NCBI RefSeq assembly: GCF_003458415.1
Contig: NZ_QRUF01000007.1
Span: 42,083-106,082, forward strand
DNA length: 64,000 nucleotides
Reading direction: 5' to 3'
DNA from: Collinsella sp. AF25-2LB
GTDB lineage: Bacteria > Actinomycetota > Coriobacteriia > Coriobacteriales > Coriobacteriaceae
Position 1 is the first letter of the stretch; the number at the start of each line of letters is the position of its first letter. Below the pieces are notes generated by a model. The model saw only the letters and a program-made list of their open reading frames with translations. It ran no database searches and was not told the DNA's origin. Below are positions 25,556-35,041 of this stretch, one piece after another. The translations under genes were made by a program, and so were the position numbers.

Positions 25556-27211
25556 TTATTTATCATGGCGACCTCCTCCCCGCTTGATGACGAGCGCGAC
25601 GACAATAGCCACTACTCCGATGACGGCCAAAGCCGTTACCAACACCAACGTTCTATCTCCCGTCGAGGGCATAAAGCCTCGACTCACTTCGTTACTTGGG
25701 GTGTTAAGCACCGACAACTCGACTAAACCCTTCCCGGCATCGGCGGCATCAACTCGCAGAGGGCTTTCGGCCGATACGGTCACCTTAGGCTTGGCGGCGG
25801 CCACCTGGTCGACGTCCAGGCCCTCGGCTTTGACCGTCACGGATCGCGTGCCCTCGAAGGCGGTGTAGCCCTTGGGCGCCTTGAGCTCGCGGACCTCCAG
25901 CTTGCCCGAGTCCACGCCCGAGACGGTCACGCGGCCGTCCTCGCCCGTGGTGACGGTGGCCTTGCCTTGCGCATCCCACGTGCCGTCGGCCGCCAGCGTG
26001 CGACCGCGGTCGTCGGCGATGCTCAGGACCGCCCCGGACAGCGGCTTGTCGCCGTCGCTGCCGCGCTTGATGAGCGCGAGATCCCAGGTGTAGGCGCACG
26101 CGTCGTCGCTCGGCGTGCGGGTGAAGCCGGCGTCGCCGGACTGGTCGGCAAGAGGAGAGCGCGGGTAGCGCAGGTAGACCTCGTTGGGGTTGCCCTTGGC
26201 AATACCGTGGTTACAGTCGCCGGAGAGCGGTGCGTTGTACACGGCGACCACGCGGGCGCCCGCGGTGAAGGCGTTGGCCCCGCCGAGCGCGGCGATCAGG
26301 TCGCCGGTGCGCACAGTGAAGGTCCCGTCCGCGGCAACCTTGGTGGAGCACTGGGCCGTGATGTCGGTCCAACCCTTCGCGGCCTTAGTGCCGGTGCGGC
26401 CGTCCTTGCCGGTCTGGACGGCGTCGAAACCGCCGTCCGCGCCCGCCGCCACGTAAACATGTATGCTCGCGGCCACCTTGGAGGGGTCGAGCCCCGCGCT
26501 CATGGTGTCGACGAACTGCACCGCATAGGTATCGTAGGCCGTGAGGCCCGCCGGGACCGTGGCAGAGAGGCGCCAGTACAGGTCGTCTGCGACCGTGGCA
26601 TCGGCGGCCTTCTGCCAGGCGGCGGTGCTGTCCTCCAGCACGTGCTTGGCCACCTTGGGCGTCGCGGCCTTGGGCTTGACGATGACAGCGCTGCCGCCGA
26701 CCAGGGCCATGATCGGCGCGGTGCCGGCTTCGTTCTGGGAAATGGCGTCGTCTTTGGCGACGATGAGCCAGTAGCCACAGGACAGCTCTGCCGTCGTGCC
26801 CGCGTTAAGGGCCACAGAAGCGGCGTCGGAGCTCTGGAGGGAACGAGCGAGCTGTGCGCTCAGCGCGCTCGTAAGGTGGAAATCGGTGTTGAGCCACTCG
26901 GCAGCTTCCTGCGCGGTGGTCTGGGAATTGGGCATGCCGGCGCTGTGCAGCACGGGCAGCGCGGCGTCGCGCACGGCGCCACTTGCCCAGACAAGGTCGG
27001 TGGCGATCTTGGCGTCGCTGTCGCCGTCGACGACGTTGGCGCTAAAGATCTGGTAGGCGTTGTAGCTGCTCGCCACGGTGCCGCTCACCGTGATGGAACC
27101 GGTCGAGGTCGGCGCGGCCTGCGCGGATGCGGGGAACACAACCGCGCAGGTGCCGATCAGGAGGGCAAGCAGCGCAAACAAGATCGGGAAGGAGCAAACT
27201 TTCTTATTCAC
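25556..27211 (-). CDS. Ancillary pilin with MPSTG sorting signal
   Basis: A 551-residue surface protein that parallels the backbone pilin. A signal peptide ends near AQA|AP, an N-terminal domain has YQIFSANVV, and a Cna-B-like domain precedes the anchor. The sorting signal is MPSTG, an LPXTG variant, followed by a membrane segment and KRGGGRHDK. The start is a GTG at 27211, chosen because GGGAGG is eight bases upstream. It overlaps the end of the tip adhesin gene by eight bases, so translation is coupled. It probably forms the pilus base or a minor shaft subunit. Confidence 0.88.
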   Translation of the reverse strand: MNKKVCSFPILFALLALLIGTCAVVFPASAQAAPTSTGSITVSGTVASSYNAYQIFSANVVDGDSDAKIATDLVWASGAVRDAALPVLHSAGMPNSQTTAQEAAEWLNTDFHLTSALSAQLARSLQSSDAASVALNAGTTAELSCGYWLIVAKDDAISQNEAGTAPIMALVGGSAVIVKPKAATPKVAKHVLEDSTAAWQKAADATVADDLYWRLSATVPAGLTAYDTYAVQFVDTMSAGLDPSKVAASIHVYVAAGADGGFDAVQTGKDGRTGTKAAKGWTDITAQCSTKVAADGTFTVRTGDLIAALGGANAFTAGARVVAVYNAPLSGDCNHGIAKGNPNEVYLRYPRSPLADQSGDAGFTRTPSDDACAYTWDLALIKRGSDGDKPLSGAVLSIADDRGRTLAADGTWDAQGKATVTTGEDGRVTVSGVDSGKLEVRELKAPKGYTAFEGTRSVTVKAEGLDVDQVAAAKPKVTVSAESPLRVDAADAGKGLVELSVLNTPSNEVSRGFMPSTGDRTLVLVTALAVIGVVAIVVALVIKRGGGRHDK

Positions 27212-30200
27212 GACGCTCGCCTCCCTTCGCATTCGCCTTGCGACGAATGTGCATCCAGGCCGCAGCAGCGCAAAGCACCGCCGCGCCGGCAAGGTACGTC
27301 AGAGTGACGCCCGACATACCAGAAAGGGGCAAAGAGGTGGAGTAGGTGTTGATGAAGGTGGGGATGGAGTCGGGCTTGGTGCCGTCGAAGTTGACAGGAT
27401 GCTGGTCTTTCGTGGCGATATCCTTGCCGTCGGCGTCCTTGATCTTGGTGTAGGTCACCGACTCGGCCTCGATCGAACCGTCCTCCTGGTCCTTCATCCT
27501 GACATCAAATCGATAGACCGACTTGTCGTACTTATATTGCGAGAACCACGAAACCTCTGCACTCTCGCGCACGTAGTACGTAAAGTCTTTGCAAGCACCA
27601 CGACCCGGATCATCGGATTCCTTCTGCTTCAAGTCTTTAAGGCCGTACTCAATATTGGAGAAATAAAGCTTCTGGGGATTGTCGCCGCCGGCTTTGGTCG
27701 TAACCCTCTCGGCACTATTGAACTTATCGTTATCCGCAAACTCGAGCGTGAACTCCTTCATCTCGCCGCCCTTGACGACCTTGGTTGCCGCAGGCTTCCA
27801 AGAGCCGAGAGAAGTATAGGGCTCAATTTTGTTGATAAAGGTAGGGTTATCATTGTCACCGATAACGACCGTAGTCGTCGTGTCATCCGACGAGTTGTTA
27901 TCCGATGGACGCGTAACGGAGTAGTGTGCGCTATCAAGTTCTACGAAATCCTGATTCCCCTCGGCCTTTTTAGAGACGGTGACTTTATTCACCTTGTAAT
28001 AATTAATAGGAATCGACATGAGAAGGTCAGTTTTGTATGAATTGCTATCGACTGTTGCCACGATCTTGTAAATGGTCTTATCGAATTTGGTATCCAATTC
28101 GTTGTCGCCGCTGATGGGCTCCTCAACTAGATAGAAAACATACTGCCCCGAAGAATAGTCCTTGCCAGAGTCGAAGGTGATACTGCCGGTTGACGGATCA
28201 ACAGTTGCCTCACCTGCAACGATGCAATCGCCCATATCAATTGTGCCGTCATCTTTCCAAGAAGGTGCTGTATCGCCATCCTGCCGCAGCAGCATAAACT
28301 TGTATCCGTGTCCGCTAAGGCTTTGCGAGACATCATCTTTTTTAAGCACCTTAGTGGCGTTGAGCTTCATGTTCGGATAAACGCTCAGCTCAGCAACCTC
28401 GCCAACGGTGAGATCGCCGTTGGTCATGATGCCGCCGCCATGGGTAAACGAGTAGTTGCCACTGATGATGGTCGTAGCCGCCACTCGCGCCTTTTCTACG
28501 GCCTCGTCAGTCGGATGGGCCTCCAAGCCGAACATGTACTTGGCCTCGGCGCCGCCGTTAGGATCGATGGCGATCTTTTGACCATCACAGGTACCCTTCC
28601 AGCCAGCAGAACCATTGCCGAGCATCTTTCCAAGAACGACTGCGACCGTCTTATCGCTGCCCTTCTTGCGCACGAGGAAGAAGTCCTTGTGGCCGGCAGT
28701 TTTGAAGTCATCGGTAATGTACTCAGGCTTACTGTCCTCGTCCTTGCCATTACCACCGGCAGAGAAGTGCTCGCCACGATCCGTATTGTTATAGATTGCG
28801 GCACCATTTGAGTGCGAGACAATCGTTTCACCCGTAGGGCAAGCACCAACGCCGCCGCCCCAGCCGCCGGCTTCATTATCAGTAATCAGCGTCTTTACGA
28901 TGTTGAGCTTGCCGCCCTTCTGGATAAAGATGCCACCGCCGCCCCAGTCGCCGCCACGGCTCTCACCCGTCATGGTCTTGTTGTTGGTGATGTAAACCAT
29001 GTTGGACATGCCCGGCTCAGTCCCAATATTGCCGGTAGTACCGGTGGAAATACGGAGACCACCGCCCTCGGCGTTTACAGATTTGTTGCCGGCAATCGTG
29101 CCGCCTGTCATCTTAAACGTAATCGCCTGGTTCCAGAAACCAGCGTAGATTCCGCCGCCGGCCTCATGAGAGTAATTGGCAGTAACGGAACCACCCGTCA
29201 TGGTCAGCTTTCCACCGTTCGTGGACGCAATGCCGCCGCCACCGAGGAGACCGTTGTTGTAAAGGTTGTCACTAGTGATGCGAGCGTCAGCTTGGTTGTT
29301 AGTTATGCAGGCAGAGCCGCTAATGGTTACGGTTGCACCCTTGGTATAAACACCGCCACCGTAACCGCCGCTGTCGGTGTTATCGCCATTGTTGATTTCA
29401 TTGGCATATGTTGCATTGCCCGAAATGACACCGCCGGAGAGATTCAACGTGACACCGCTGTCGGCAAAAATACCACCACCGGAAGCAGCCTTATTCGCTG
29501 CGATCACGCCGCCGGTCATGTTGACCGTGACTTTCGCGCCCGCTACGCACAGTCCGCCGCCCCAGCCGCCACGTTGCTGATTGAGATTCGCGCCAGTAAT
29601 AAAACCGCGATTGATATTCACATGAGTTTCATTGCTTTTCCCCTCGGCAAAGATGATATGACCGTTGTTGGTCAAATCCCTCGGTGTCGTGATCATGCCT
29701 CCGTTGAGGTTAAGCGTACCGCCGTCCGCAACAGAGATGACCTGTTGGACCGAGCCACGGTCGGACGCAGCAACGATTGCGCCGAAACCGCTGACGACAT
29801 GCTCAGTCGTGGTTTCAGTGGTGGTGGTGCCAAGGGTATCTGCGTTAGGCGCGCTCGTGGTTTCATAATAGGTTAAGCTCTGAGGAGTACCTTTGTTGTC
29901 ACCGGTCCATGCCATAGTTGCAAGCTTGCCAGGATCTTTATCAACGACCGAAGGTGTATCGCTAACATGGGCAGAGTCTTCAACGGTAAGTGCACCGCTC
30001 GCTACCGTAATGAACGTGTCGTTATTACCAACGCGGTAATAAAGCTTGTGACCCGCAAGGTCGATCGTAGTATTTTGCCTGATAGTGATTGGCACACTTG
30101 AACTAATGTCAGCCTTAAGACGTAGTTTATCGGGTTTAGTCGGGGCGTTAAGGTACGCTGTCAGGTCTCCGTCACTCGCCAGCAGCGTGTACCCATCCTC

Positions 30201-30611
30201 ATCTTTTTGAAGTCCCGGAACCTCACCTTCATTTGCAACAGTAGCGACCTTATAGACAGACTGTCCATCATCCGCGGGCTGCGCAGCGCTCTCGGCTCCC
30301 GTGTCATCAGACGACGGGGCCGTCCTGAGAGCATCGTCGCCGGTCTCGTCGCCCTCGGTCTCGTCACTATTCTGGTTTTCGGTATCCCTGTTGTTGGTGT
30401 TGTCTACATCAGTAGACTCACTTGAGGAACCCCCCCCCATCACAGTTTCCTCGGCTGCACCCGCCTGACCATCGTTGGCAATGGCCTGCGAGATCGGGGG
30501 CATGACGAGCGACAGTACCAGGCTCAAAACGGAGGCTCCGCACAAAACGCCTGCCAGTACACGGCGCGTCGCTTTATTACTCTGCTTAGATTTGTCCGAA
30601 TTCGCTTTCAT
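27204..30611 (-). CDS. Large beta-helix pilus tip adhesin
   Basis: A 1135-residue cell-wall protein, probably the pilus tip. A signal peptide ends near residue 45, followed by an acidic Ser/Asp/Asn-rich linker. Residues about 200-650 contain repeats such as GGGIFADSGVTLNLSGGVI, typical of a right-handed beta-helix. Two Spy0128-type isopeptide domains follow (GYKFMLLRQDG and VFYLVEEP in the first). The C-terminus is LPLSG, a hydrophobic segment and a basic tail. The start at 30611 has GGGGAGGAG upstream. Codons 59-61 are a run of nine G residues, where slippage would truncate the protein just after the signal peptide. Confidence 0.88.
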   Translation of the reverse strand: MKANSDKSKQSNKATRRVLAGVLCGASVLSLVLSLVMPPISQAIANDGQAGAAEETVMGGGSSSESTDVDNTNNRDTENQNSDETEGDETGDDALRTAPSSDDTGAESAAQPADDGQSVYKVATVANEGEVPGLQKDEDGYTLLASDGDLTAYLNAPTKPDKLRLKADISSSVPITIRQNTTIDLAGHKLYYRVGNNDTFITVASGALTVEDSAHVSDTPSVVDKDPGKLATMAWTGDNKGTPQSLTYYETTSAPNADTLGTTTTETTTEHVVSGFGAIVAASDRGSVQQVISVADGGTLNLNGGMITTPRDLTNNGHIIFAEGKSNETHVNINRGFITGANLNQQRGGWGGGLCVAGAKVTVNMTGGVIAANKAASGGGIFADSGVTLNLSGGVISGNATYANEINNGDNTDSGGYGGGVYTKGATVTISGSACITNNQADARITSDNLYNNGLLGGGGIASTNGGKLTMTGGSVTANYSHEAGGGIYAGFWNQAITFKMTGGTIAGNKSVNAEGGGLRISTGTTGNIGTEPGMSNMVYITNNKTMTGESRGGDWGGGGIFIQKGGKLNIVKTLITDNEAGGWGGGVGACPTGETIVSHSNGAAIYNNTDRGEHFSAGGNGKDEDSKPEYITDDFKTAGHKDFFLVRKKGSDKTVAVVLGKMLGNGSAGWKGTCDGQKIAIDPNGGAEAKYMFGLEAHPTDEAVEKARVAATTIISGNYSFTHGGGIMTNGDLTVGEVAELSVYPNMKLNATKVLKKDDVSQSLSGHGYKFMLLRQDGDTAPSWKDDGTIDMGDCIVAGEATVDPSTGSITFDSGKDYSSGQYVFYLVEEPISGDNELDTKFDKTIYKIVATVDSNSYKTDLLMSIPINYYKVNKVTVSKKAEGNQDFVELDSAHYSVTRPSDNNSSDDTTTTVVIGDNDNPTFINKIEPYTSLGSWKPAATKVVKGGEMKEFTLEFADNDKFNSAERVTTKAGGDNPQKLYFSNIEYGLKDLKQKESDDPGRGACKDFTYYVRESAEVSWFSQYKYDKSVYRFDVRMKDQEDGSIEAESVTYTKIKDADGKDIATKDQHPVNFDGTKPDSIPTFINTYSTSLPLSGMSGVTLTYLAGAAVLCAAAAWMHIRRKANAKGGERRE
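30430..30438 (-). repeat. Coding G9 homopolymer in the tip adhesin
   Basis: Nine consecutive C residues on the plus strand encode three glycines (about residues 59-61) on the minus strand. This is the longest homopolymer I noticed inside a gene of the window. Its place right after the signal peptide is typical of phase-variable surface proteins. Confidence 0.85.
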
Positions 30612-31068
30612 CGATGTCTCCTCCCCAAGAGACCGCGATCTTGCTCTTTCACCATCAAACGTATCTGCGCAATCTGTAATTGCGCTCGCTAAGTGATGCA
30701 ATTATAACGATTGTTTAAACATCTGAGCAGCAAAATCGACATTTTTGTGCAAGTTCTTAATTCTCTTGACATTTACTCAGATTTGCCTTTGTTTATTCGC
30801 TATCTATTATTTGTTTCTGCTGGTAATTTAGTTGCGTATTATTATTTAATGGCATTAGATTTATTTGCACAACATTTTGCTCAAGAGCGAACATCCTGTG
30901 AACGGTTGAAAATCGACCGTGAGCGGTAGGTCATCAACCGGGAGGAATACCCTACCAAACTGATGAGAATATCTTTAACCCATCGGTGGTTAGAAGCGTA
31001 ATGTTCAGACAACCATATTTGAATTTATGCGCAGATTTTAGGTATCAATTCGCCCAAATTGCCTGAGG
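30612..31068 (-). promoter_or_regulatory. AT-rich promoter region of the pilus operon
   Basis: About 450 bases, strikingly AT-rich for this genome. On the minus strand TATAAT occupies 30706-30701, about 90 bases before the tip adhesin start, preceded by the palindrome GTTTAAAC. A GGTAGG / CCCTACC pair lies near 30925-30953. A plus-strand TTGACA occurs near 30769 without a gene to serve. No coding sequence is supported. Confidence 0.55.
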
Positions 31069-31100
31069 CCACCACAAAGGTGCCTGCCCCTTCGTGGTGG
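31069..31100. repeat. Dispersed CCACCAC hairpin, family 1, copy 2
   Basis: CCACCACAAAGGTGCCTG followed by CCCCTTCGTGGTGG can form a hairpin. It lies 14 bases beyond the stop of the HAD phosphatase gene. Confidence 0.85.
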
Positions 31101-31113
31101 TTCTCCCCCGGCG

Positions 31114-31935
31114 CTATAGCAGATGTTCCTCGATAAAGATCGCGATGCCGTCCTCGTCGTTGCTCGCGGTTACAAAGTCCGCGGCGGTACGGGTGGCGTC
31201 GCTGCCGTTTGCCATAGCCACGCCCACGCCGGCGTCAGCCACCATGCAGGTGTCGTTATCGGCATCGCCAAACACGCAGATGTTCTGGAGCTCCATGTCG
31301 TTGAGCTCCGCCACGCGCACAAGGCCGCGCGTCTTGGACACGCGCGGATCCATGAACTCGTAGAGCCGCTGCGTGGTTTGCAGAGCCGCCGCCTTAACAG
31401 TGTTATCGGCAAACGTCGACGCCCGTTCAATCACCCGCGGCATTACCTCGGGCGCCATGGTAAACATCACCTTGGGCTGCGGCTCGCGCAAAAACTCGGC
31501 AAAATCGACCACCTGGTAGGGCACGCAGTCAACGCGCGACAGGTGCTCGACGCACGCGTTGCTCTCGGGCACGTAGAACACGCCGTCTCGGGGGCAGACG
31601 GGCGTCGCCGGAAGGTCCGCCATGTGCTTGCAGATGCGCGCGATGGTCTCGCCCGGCAGCGGATAGCTCAGCTCGTTGATGTCGCGCGCACGGTCGATGA
31701 CCTCGGCACCACCGCAGCCCACCAGCACGTCCACCAGGCCTTCGATGTTCCAGAGCTCGTACATGGCCTCGGTCGCGTGGGCGTCGCGCCCGGTGCACAG
31801 GCCAAAGAGCACGCCGCGCTCGCGCAGGGCGCGAATCGCCGCCACGGTGCGCGGGGACACCGTGTGCTGGCTCGTGAGCAGCGTGCCGTCGATATCGCAG
31901 AACACGGCTTTGATGTGGCTGAAGGTGGTGTCCAT
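31114..31935 (-). CDS. HAD-superfamily (Cof-type) phosphatase
   Basis: A 273-residue cytoplasmic hydrolase of the Cof/IIB branch of the HAD superfamily. Motif I is FCDIDGTLL (about residues 12-20), motif II has the serine/threonine in LCTGRD, and motif IV is FGDADNDTCMV. The long cap between motifs II and III is typical of sugar-phosphate and nucleotide phosphatases. The start at 31935 follows AAAGG; the open frame upstream runs through dispersed palindromes and is not coding. The substrate cannot be assigned. Confidence 0.88.
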   Translation of the reverse strand: MDTTFSHIKAVFCDIDGTLLTSQHTVSPRTVAAIRALRERGVLFGLCTGRDAHATEAMYELWNIEGLVDVLVGCGGAEVIDRARDINELSYPLPGETIARICKHMADLPATPVCPRDGVFYVPESNACVEHLSRVDCVPYQVVDFAEFLREPQPKVMFTMAPEVMPRVIERASTFADNTVKAAALQTTQRLYEFMDPRVSKTRGLVRVAELNDMELQNICVFGDADNDTCMVADAGVGVAMANGSDATRTAADFVTASNDEDGIAIFIEEHLL

Positions 31936-32028
31936 GGGGGCCTTTCTGGGTTGCGCGGCGGTGTGGGGTGTATTCGTGAACGGCGTACATGGTATACCAA
32001 GGCGGACACGGGGCGCTTTGGCGCAAAA

Positions 32029-32061
32029 CCACCACAAAGGTGCCTGGCCCCCTTGTGGTGG
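32029..32061. repeat. Dispersed CCACCAC hairpin, family 1, copy 3
   Basis: CCACCACAAAGGTGCCTGG followed by CCCCCTTGTGGTGG. A family 2 palindrome begins 36 bases later, the same pairing of families as at 20334-20440. Confidence 0.85.
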
Positions 32062-32097
32062 CCGAACCCGAAGGGTGGCCTGGCCCGAGACGCAAAG

Positions 32098-32155
32098 CAT
32101 CACAACATTCGACGTTTTTCGGCAAAATCGCGATTTTCGCTGAATGTTGTGATGG
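32098..32155. repeat. Dispersed palindrome, family 2, copy 2
   Basis: CATCACAACATTCGA and GAATGTTGTGATGG are the arms; the middle reads TTTTTCGGCAAAATCG. It touches the 3' end of the MFS gene and may act as its terminator. Confidence 0.85.
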
Positions 32156-32158
32156 TTT

Positions 32159-33445
32159 TTACTGCCTTGTGGCACGATCAAAATGCCGGCGTCCAAACAG
32201 CAGCAACGCCGCGGGAACCGCCGTCACAACCATGCCCGCCCCTACGAGCGTCTGCTGCACGCCAAATGTCGCCGCCAGACACGGGGCAATCGCCAGCGGC
32301 GCCACGCCGGCGAACATGTTGCCAAAGCCCATGACCGAGTTCACGCGACCAAGCTGCTCGAGAGGAGCCGTCGTTTGCACGATAGTGTTGTGGAGCGGAT
32401 TTACGACACCCCAGGCAACGCCCAGGGCAATCTGGCCGACAAGGGCTACGCCCACGTACGGTGTCCCCACATAGAGCAAACTTCCCAGGCCTACGAACAT
32501 AAGCGCCACAAGCAGCGTCTTAAGGTTGACCAGGTGCGGCGGCAAGCGGAGCGCGGCCACGGCGCCCAGCACCGCGCCCACACCGCTGGCCGACGAGAGC
32601 CAGCCCATCCATTCGACACCGACGTGCAGGACACCGCGGTAGAAGAACGACTCCAGCGGGTCGAAGGCACCGTAGCCAAAGTTTGAAAGGAAAATAATGC
32701 AGAACAGCAGGGCAAGGACGCTGTTGGTAAAGACTGTCTTGATGCTGGTCGCGAAGGTGACGCGGGAAGATGTGTTGGGGTCGGGGCTTTGGCTGGCAGT
32801 GATTGCCGTTGTACTGCTGTCCGCGGGAGTACTTTCACGCGCGGCGACGCGAACTGCTTGCGGTCTAAAGCCCCAGCCGGCAATAAACGCCAGTACGGTA
32901 AAAATCATCATGAGCACGAACACCGCGCGCGACGACGCAGCAGCCGCGACAAAGCCGCCCAGCGTGGGGCCGACGATGATACTCACGTTTGAGAACATGG
33001 CAATGGCGGAGTTGATGTCTTTGAGCTCGACGGGGTCGTTGGTGAGGTAGGCCGGATAGGACGTGGCAATGGGCTGAGCGAATCCCATCGTAAAGCCTAG
33101 GAACACCGCGCCGAGCAGGATGACGCCGGTCGCGCTACCAAAGGCGAGGATTGCCGCGCCGGTTGCCAGCGTGCCCACGATGCTCAGCAAGAAATGACGG
33201 CGCGGACCCCAGGCGTCGAGCGCCGCGCCACCCGCAAAGGATCCCAAGATCACGAATACGTTCATAAAGAGGACAGCCAGCGATGTCGCCACGACCGAGG
33301 CATCGTCTGCATAGGTGAGCGTTCCGATGACGCCGATAAAGTAGCTGGTCTGAAAACCGGTGTAGATGAGAAAGCGCATCGCCACCAGGCGCTTGGCCTG
33401 CACGGACAGCGATGACTGAGGCTTTGAGAAAAGAGAGACGAGCAT
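32159..33445 (-). CDS. MFS transporter
   Basis: A 428-residue integral membrane carrier with about twelve hydrophobic segments. The loop between segments 2 and 3 has GGAALDAWGPRRHFL, the D-x-x-G-x-R-x type MFS signature, and a central cytoplasmic loop lies near residues 200-235. The closest general type is the enterobactin-exporter-like/MFS_3 group of efflux carriers. The start at 33445 has AAGGAG upstream; the longer frame lacks support. It stands alone, so the substrate is unknown. Confidence 0.85.
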   Translation of the reverse strand: MLVSLFSKPQSSLSVQAKRLVAMRFLIYTGFQTSYFIGVIGTLTYADDASVVATSLAVLFMNVFVILGSFAGGAALDAWGPRRHFLLSIVGTLATGAAILAFGSATGVILLGAVFLGFTMGFAQPIATSYPAYLTNDPVELKDINSAIAMFSNVSIIVGPTLGGFVAAAASSRAVFVLMMIFTVLAFIAGWGFRPQAVRVAARESTPADSSTTAITASQSPDPNTSSRVTFATSIKTVFTNSVLALLFCIIFLSNFGYGAFDPLESFFYRGVLHVGVEWMGWLSSASGVGAVLGAVAALRLPPHLVNLKTLLVALMFVGLGSLLYVGTPYVGVALVGQIALGVAWGVVNPLHNTIVQTTAPLEQLGRVNSVMGFGNMFAGVAPLAIAPCLAATFGVQQTLVGAGMVVTAVPAALLLFGRRHFDRATRQ

Positions 33446-33621
33446 GGAGACTCCTTGTTTCATACGAATGCGGACGGCGGGCATTCGCCACCGTCTGTCG
33501 AATCAATCTATCCGCATGAAACATTAAGGACGCATCAAGAGCCCCTTCTCTCCGTTTTTCGCCCGTCATGAACTACTTGGTAGATTGTAAGGCATGTCCC
33601 ACACATCTACTTAAACAAAAA

Positions 33622-33654
33622 CCACCACAAAGGTGCCTGGCCCCTTTGTGGTGG
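33622..33654. repeat. Dispersed CCACCAC hairpin, family 1, copy 4
   Basis: The copy closest to consensus: CCACCACAAAGGTGCCTGG then CCCCTTTGTGGTGG. It lies between the MFS start and the end of the moaC-mobB gene. Confidence 0.88.
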
Positions 33655-33735
33655 AAGTGACGTTTGCCCAGATAAAACCTGCCAAAACAAACCTGTCCCT
33701 ATTTGGCAGGTTATGGCAGCGCAGCGAGCCAGCCC

Positions 33736-35037
33736 TTAAAGGTAATCTTGGATAAGATCGCAGATGGCTCGGGCGTCGTTGATGTTGATGGCTCGGGTCG
33801 CAAAGCCGGCGTCGAATGCCTGGCGTGCCAGGGCCTCGTTGCAGGCAAGGGCCAGCGTGCGACCGTCGACCAGGTCGAGCGAGCTCTTGCCGCGCAAACG
33901 GTCGACACCGGAGCGCGCGACGACGATATTGTCAAAGCCCTCGGTCTTGTAGCCCTCGATGATCACCACGTCGACATCGTTGTAGCGCGACAGCAGCTCG
34001 CGCGCGGGCATCTCGTCCTCCTCGCGCGTGTCGGCGTACTCCGCCCAGCGCGTGGCGCAGATGAGGCCCACGTGCTTGGATCCGGCTTGGTGATGGCGCC
34101 AGGTGTCCTTAGCGGGCACATCGATATCAAAGCCGTGATGCCCATGATGCTTAAGCGAACCCACGCGCAGGCCGCGGCGGGTGAGCTCGGCAATGACCTT
34201 CTCGACGAGCGTGGTCTTTCCCGAGTTCTGGTAGCCGATAAACGCGATCGCGGGGACGGCCGGTGCCGGAGCTGCGGGCGCGACGGCGACGGGTGCGCTT
34301 GCGGGCGCGGCACCGTCAGCGGCCACGGCCTCAACAGCAGCGGCCTGGCGTTCGGCACGATCCCACACGCCCGAGCGGCCACCCTCCTTGTGCAGCAGGC
34401 GCACGTCGACGATCTCCATGCCGCGATCGACGGCCTTGCACATGTCGTAGATGGTTAGGCACGCGGCACTCGCGCCGGTCAACGCCTCCATCTCGATACC
34501 CGTCTTGCCCGTCACGCCGGCCGTGACCAGTACGTGAAAGCCAACCTGCCCGTCCGCGCGCGCCGGCGCCCAGCCCTCGGGCACGTCCTCGGCCGGCGTC
34601 CCCGCCGCAGCGATGGGCGCAATATCGCACTTGCTCTTGGTAATGAGCAGCGGATGGCACATAGGGATAATGTCGCTCGTGCGCTTGATGGCCATAATGC
34701 CCGCCACGCGCGCGCAGGCAAGCACGTCGCCCTTTTTGGCGCGGTCCTGCAGCACCATGGCCTGCGTCTCGGGGTGCATGAGGATGGTGCCCTCGGCGAT
34801 GGCGATGCGATGGGTCTCGGCCTTGTCGGACACGTCGACCATGCGTACCTCGCCCTTGGCGTCCACGTGCGTCAGCTCGTCGCGACGGGCGTCGCGGGCG
34901 GGCTCGGCGGCAGCGCTGGCAGTCGGCTGTGCGGACGCGTCGGCGTTGCCAACATTCGCCGCAGCCGTGGCTTTGTGGGCAGACATCGCGGCCCTGCGAG
35001 CGGCCTTGGTGGCATCGGCGTACCTGCTCTTGGCCAT
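33736..35037 (-). CDS. moaC-mobB: MoaC-MobB fusion protein
   Basis: A 433-residue fusion of two molybdenum cofactor enzymes. After a 55-residue Ala-rich leader, MoaC (about 56-215) converts the MoaA product to cyclic pyranopterin monophosphate; its signature segments are PMCHPLLITK and GIEMEALTGASAACLTIYDM. An Ala/Pro linker is followed by MobB (about 258-433), a GTP-binding protein with a P-loop, FIGYQNSGKTTLVEKV, and VGSLKHHGHHGFD. MobB acts late, in guanine dinucleotide attachment, so the fusion joins non-consecutive steps. The start at 35037 is preceded by GGAGGA. The gene follows moaA by four bases. Confidence 0.9.
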   Translation of the reverse strand: MAKSRYADATKAARRAAMSAHKATAAANVGNADASAQPTASAAAEPARDARRDELTHVDAKGEVRMVDVSDKAETHRIAIAEGTILMHPETQAMVLQDRAKKGDVLACARVAGIMAIKRTSDIIPMCHPLLITKSKCDIAPIAAAGTPAEDVPEGWAPARADGQVGFHVLVTAGVTGKTGIEMEALTGASAACLTIYDMCKAVDRGMEIVDVRLLHKEGGRSGVWDRAERQAAAVEAVAADGAAPASAPVAVAPAAPAPAVPAIAFIGYQNSGKTTLVEKVIAELTRRGLRVGSLKHHGHHGFDIDVPAKDTWRHHQAGSKHVGLICATRWAEYADTREEDEMPARELLSRYNDVDVVIIEGYKTEGFDNIVVARSGVDRLRGKSSLDLVDGRTLALACNEALARQAFDAGFATRAININDARAICDLIQDYL

Positions 35038-35041
35038 ATGA

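Noticed and set aside
25967..27307. A long plus-strand open frame across the ancillary pilin
   Set aside because: Antisense shadow of a clear sortase-anchored pilin; composition is Gly/Arg/Val-rich with no start signal.
30711..30929. Short plus-strand open frame in the AT-rich region upstream of the pilus operon
   Set aside because: It has no ribosome-binding site and no recognisable family; open frames of this size are expected by chance there.
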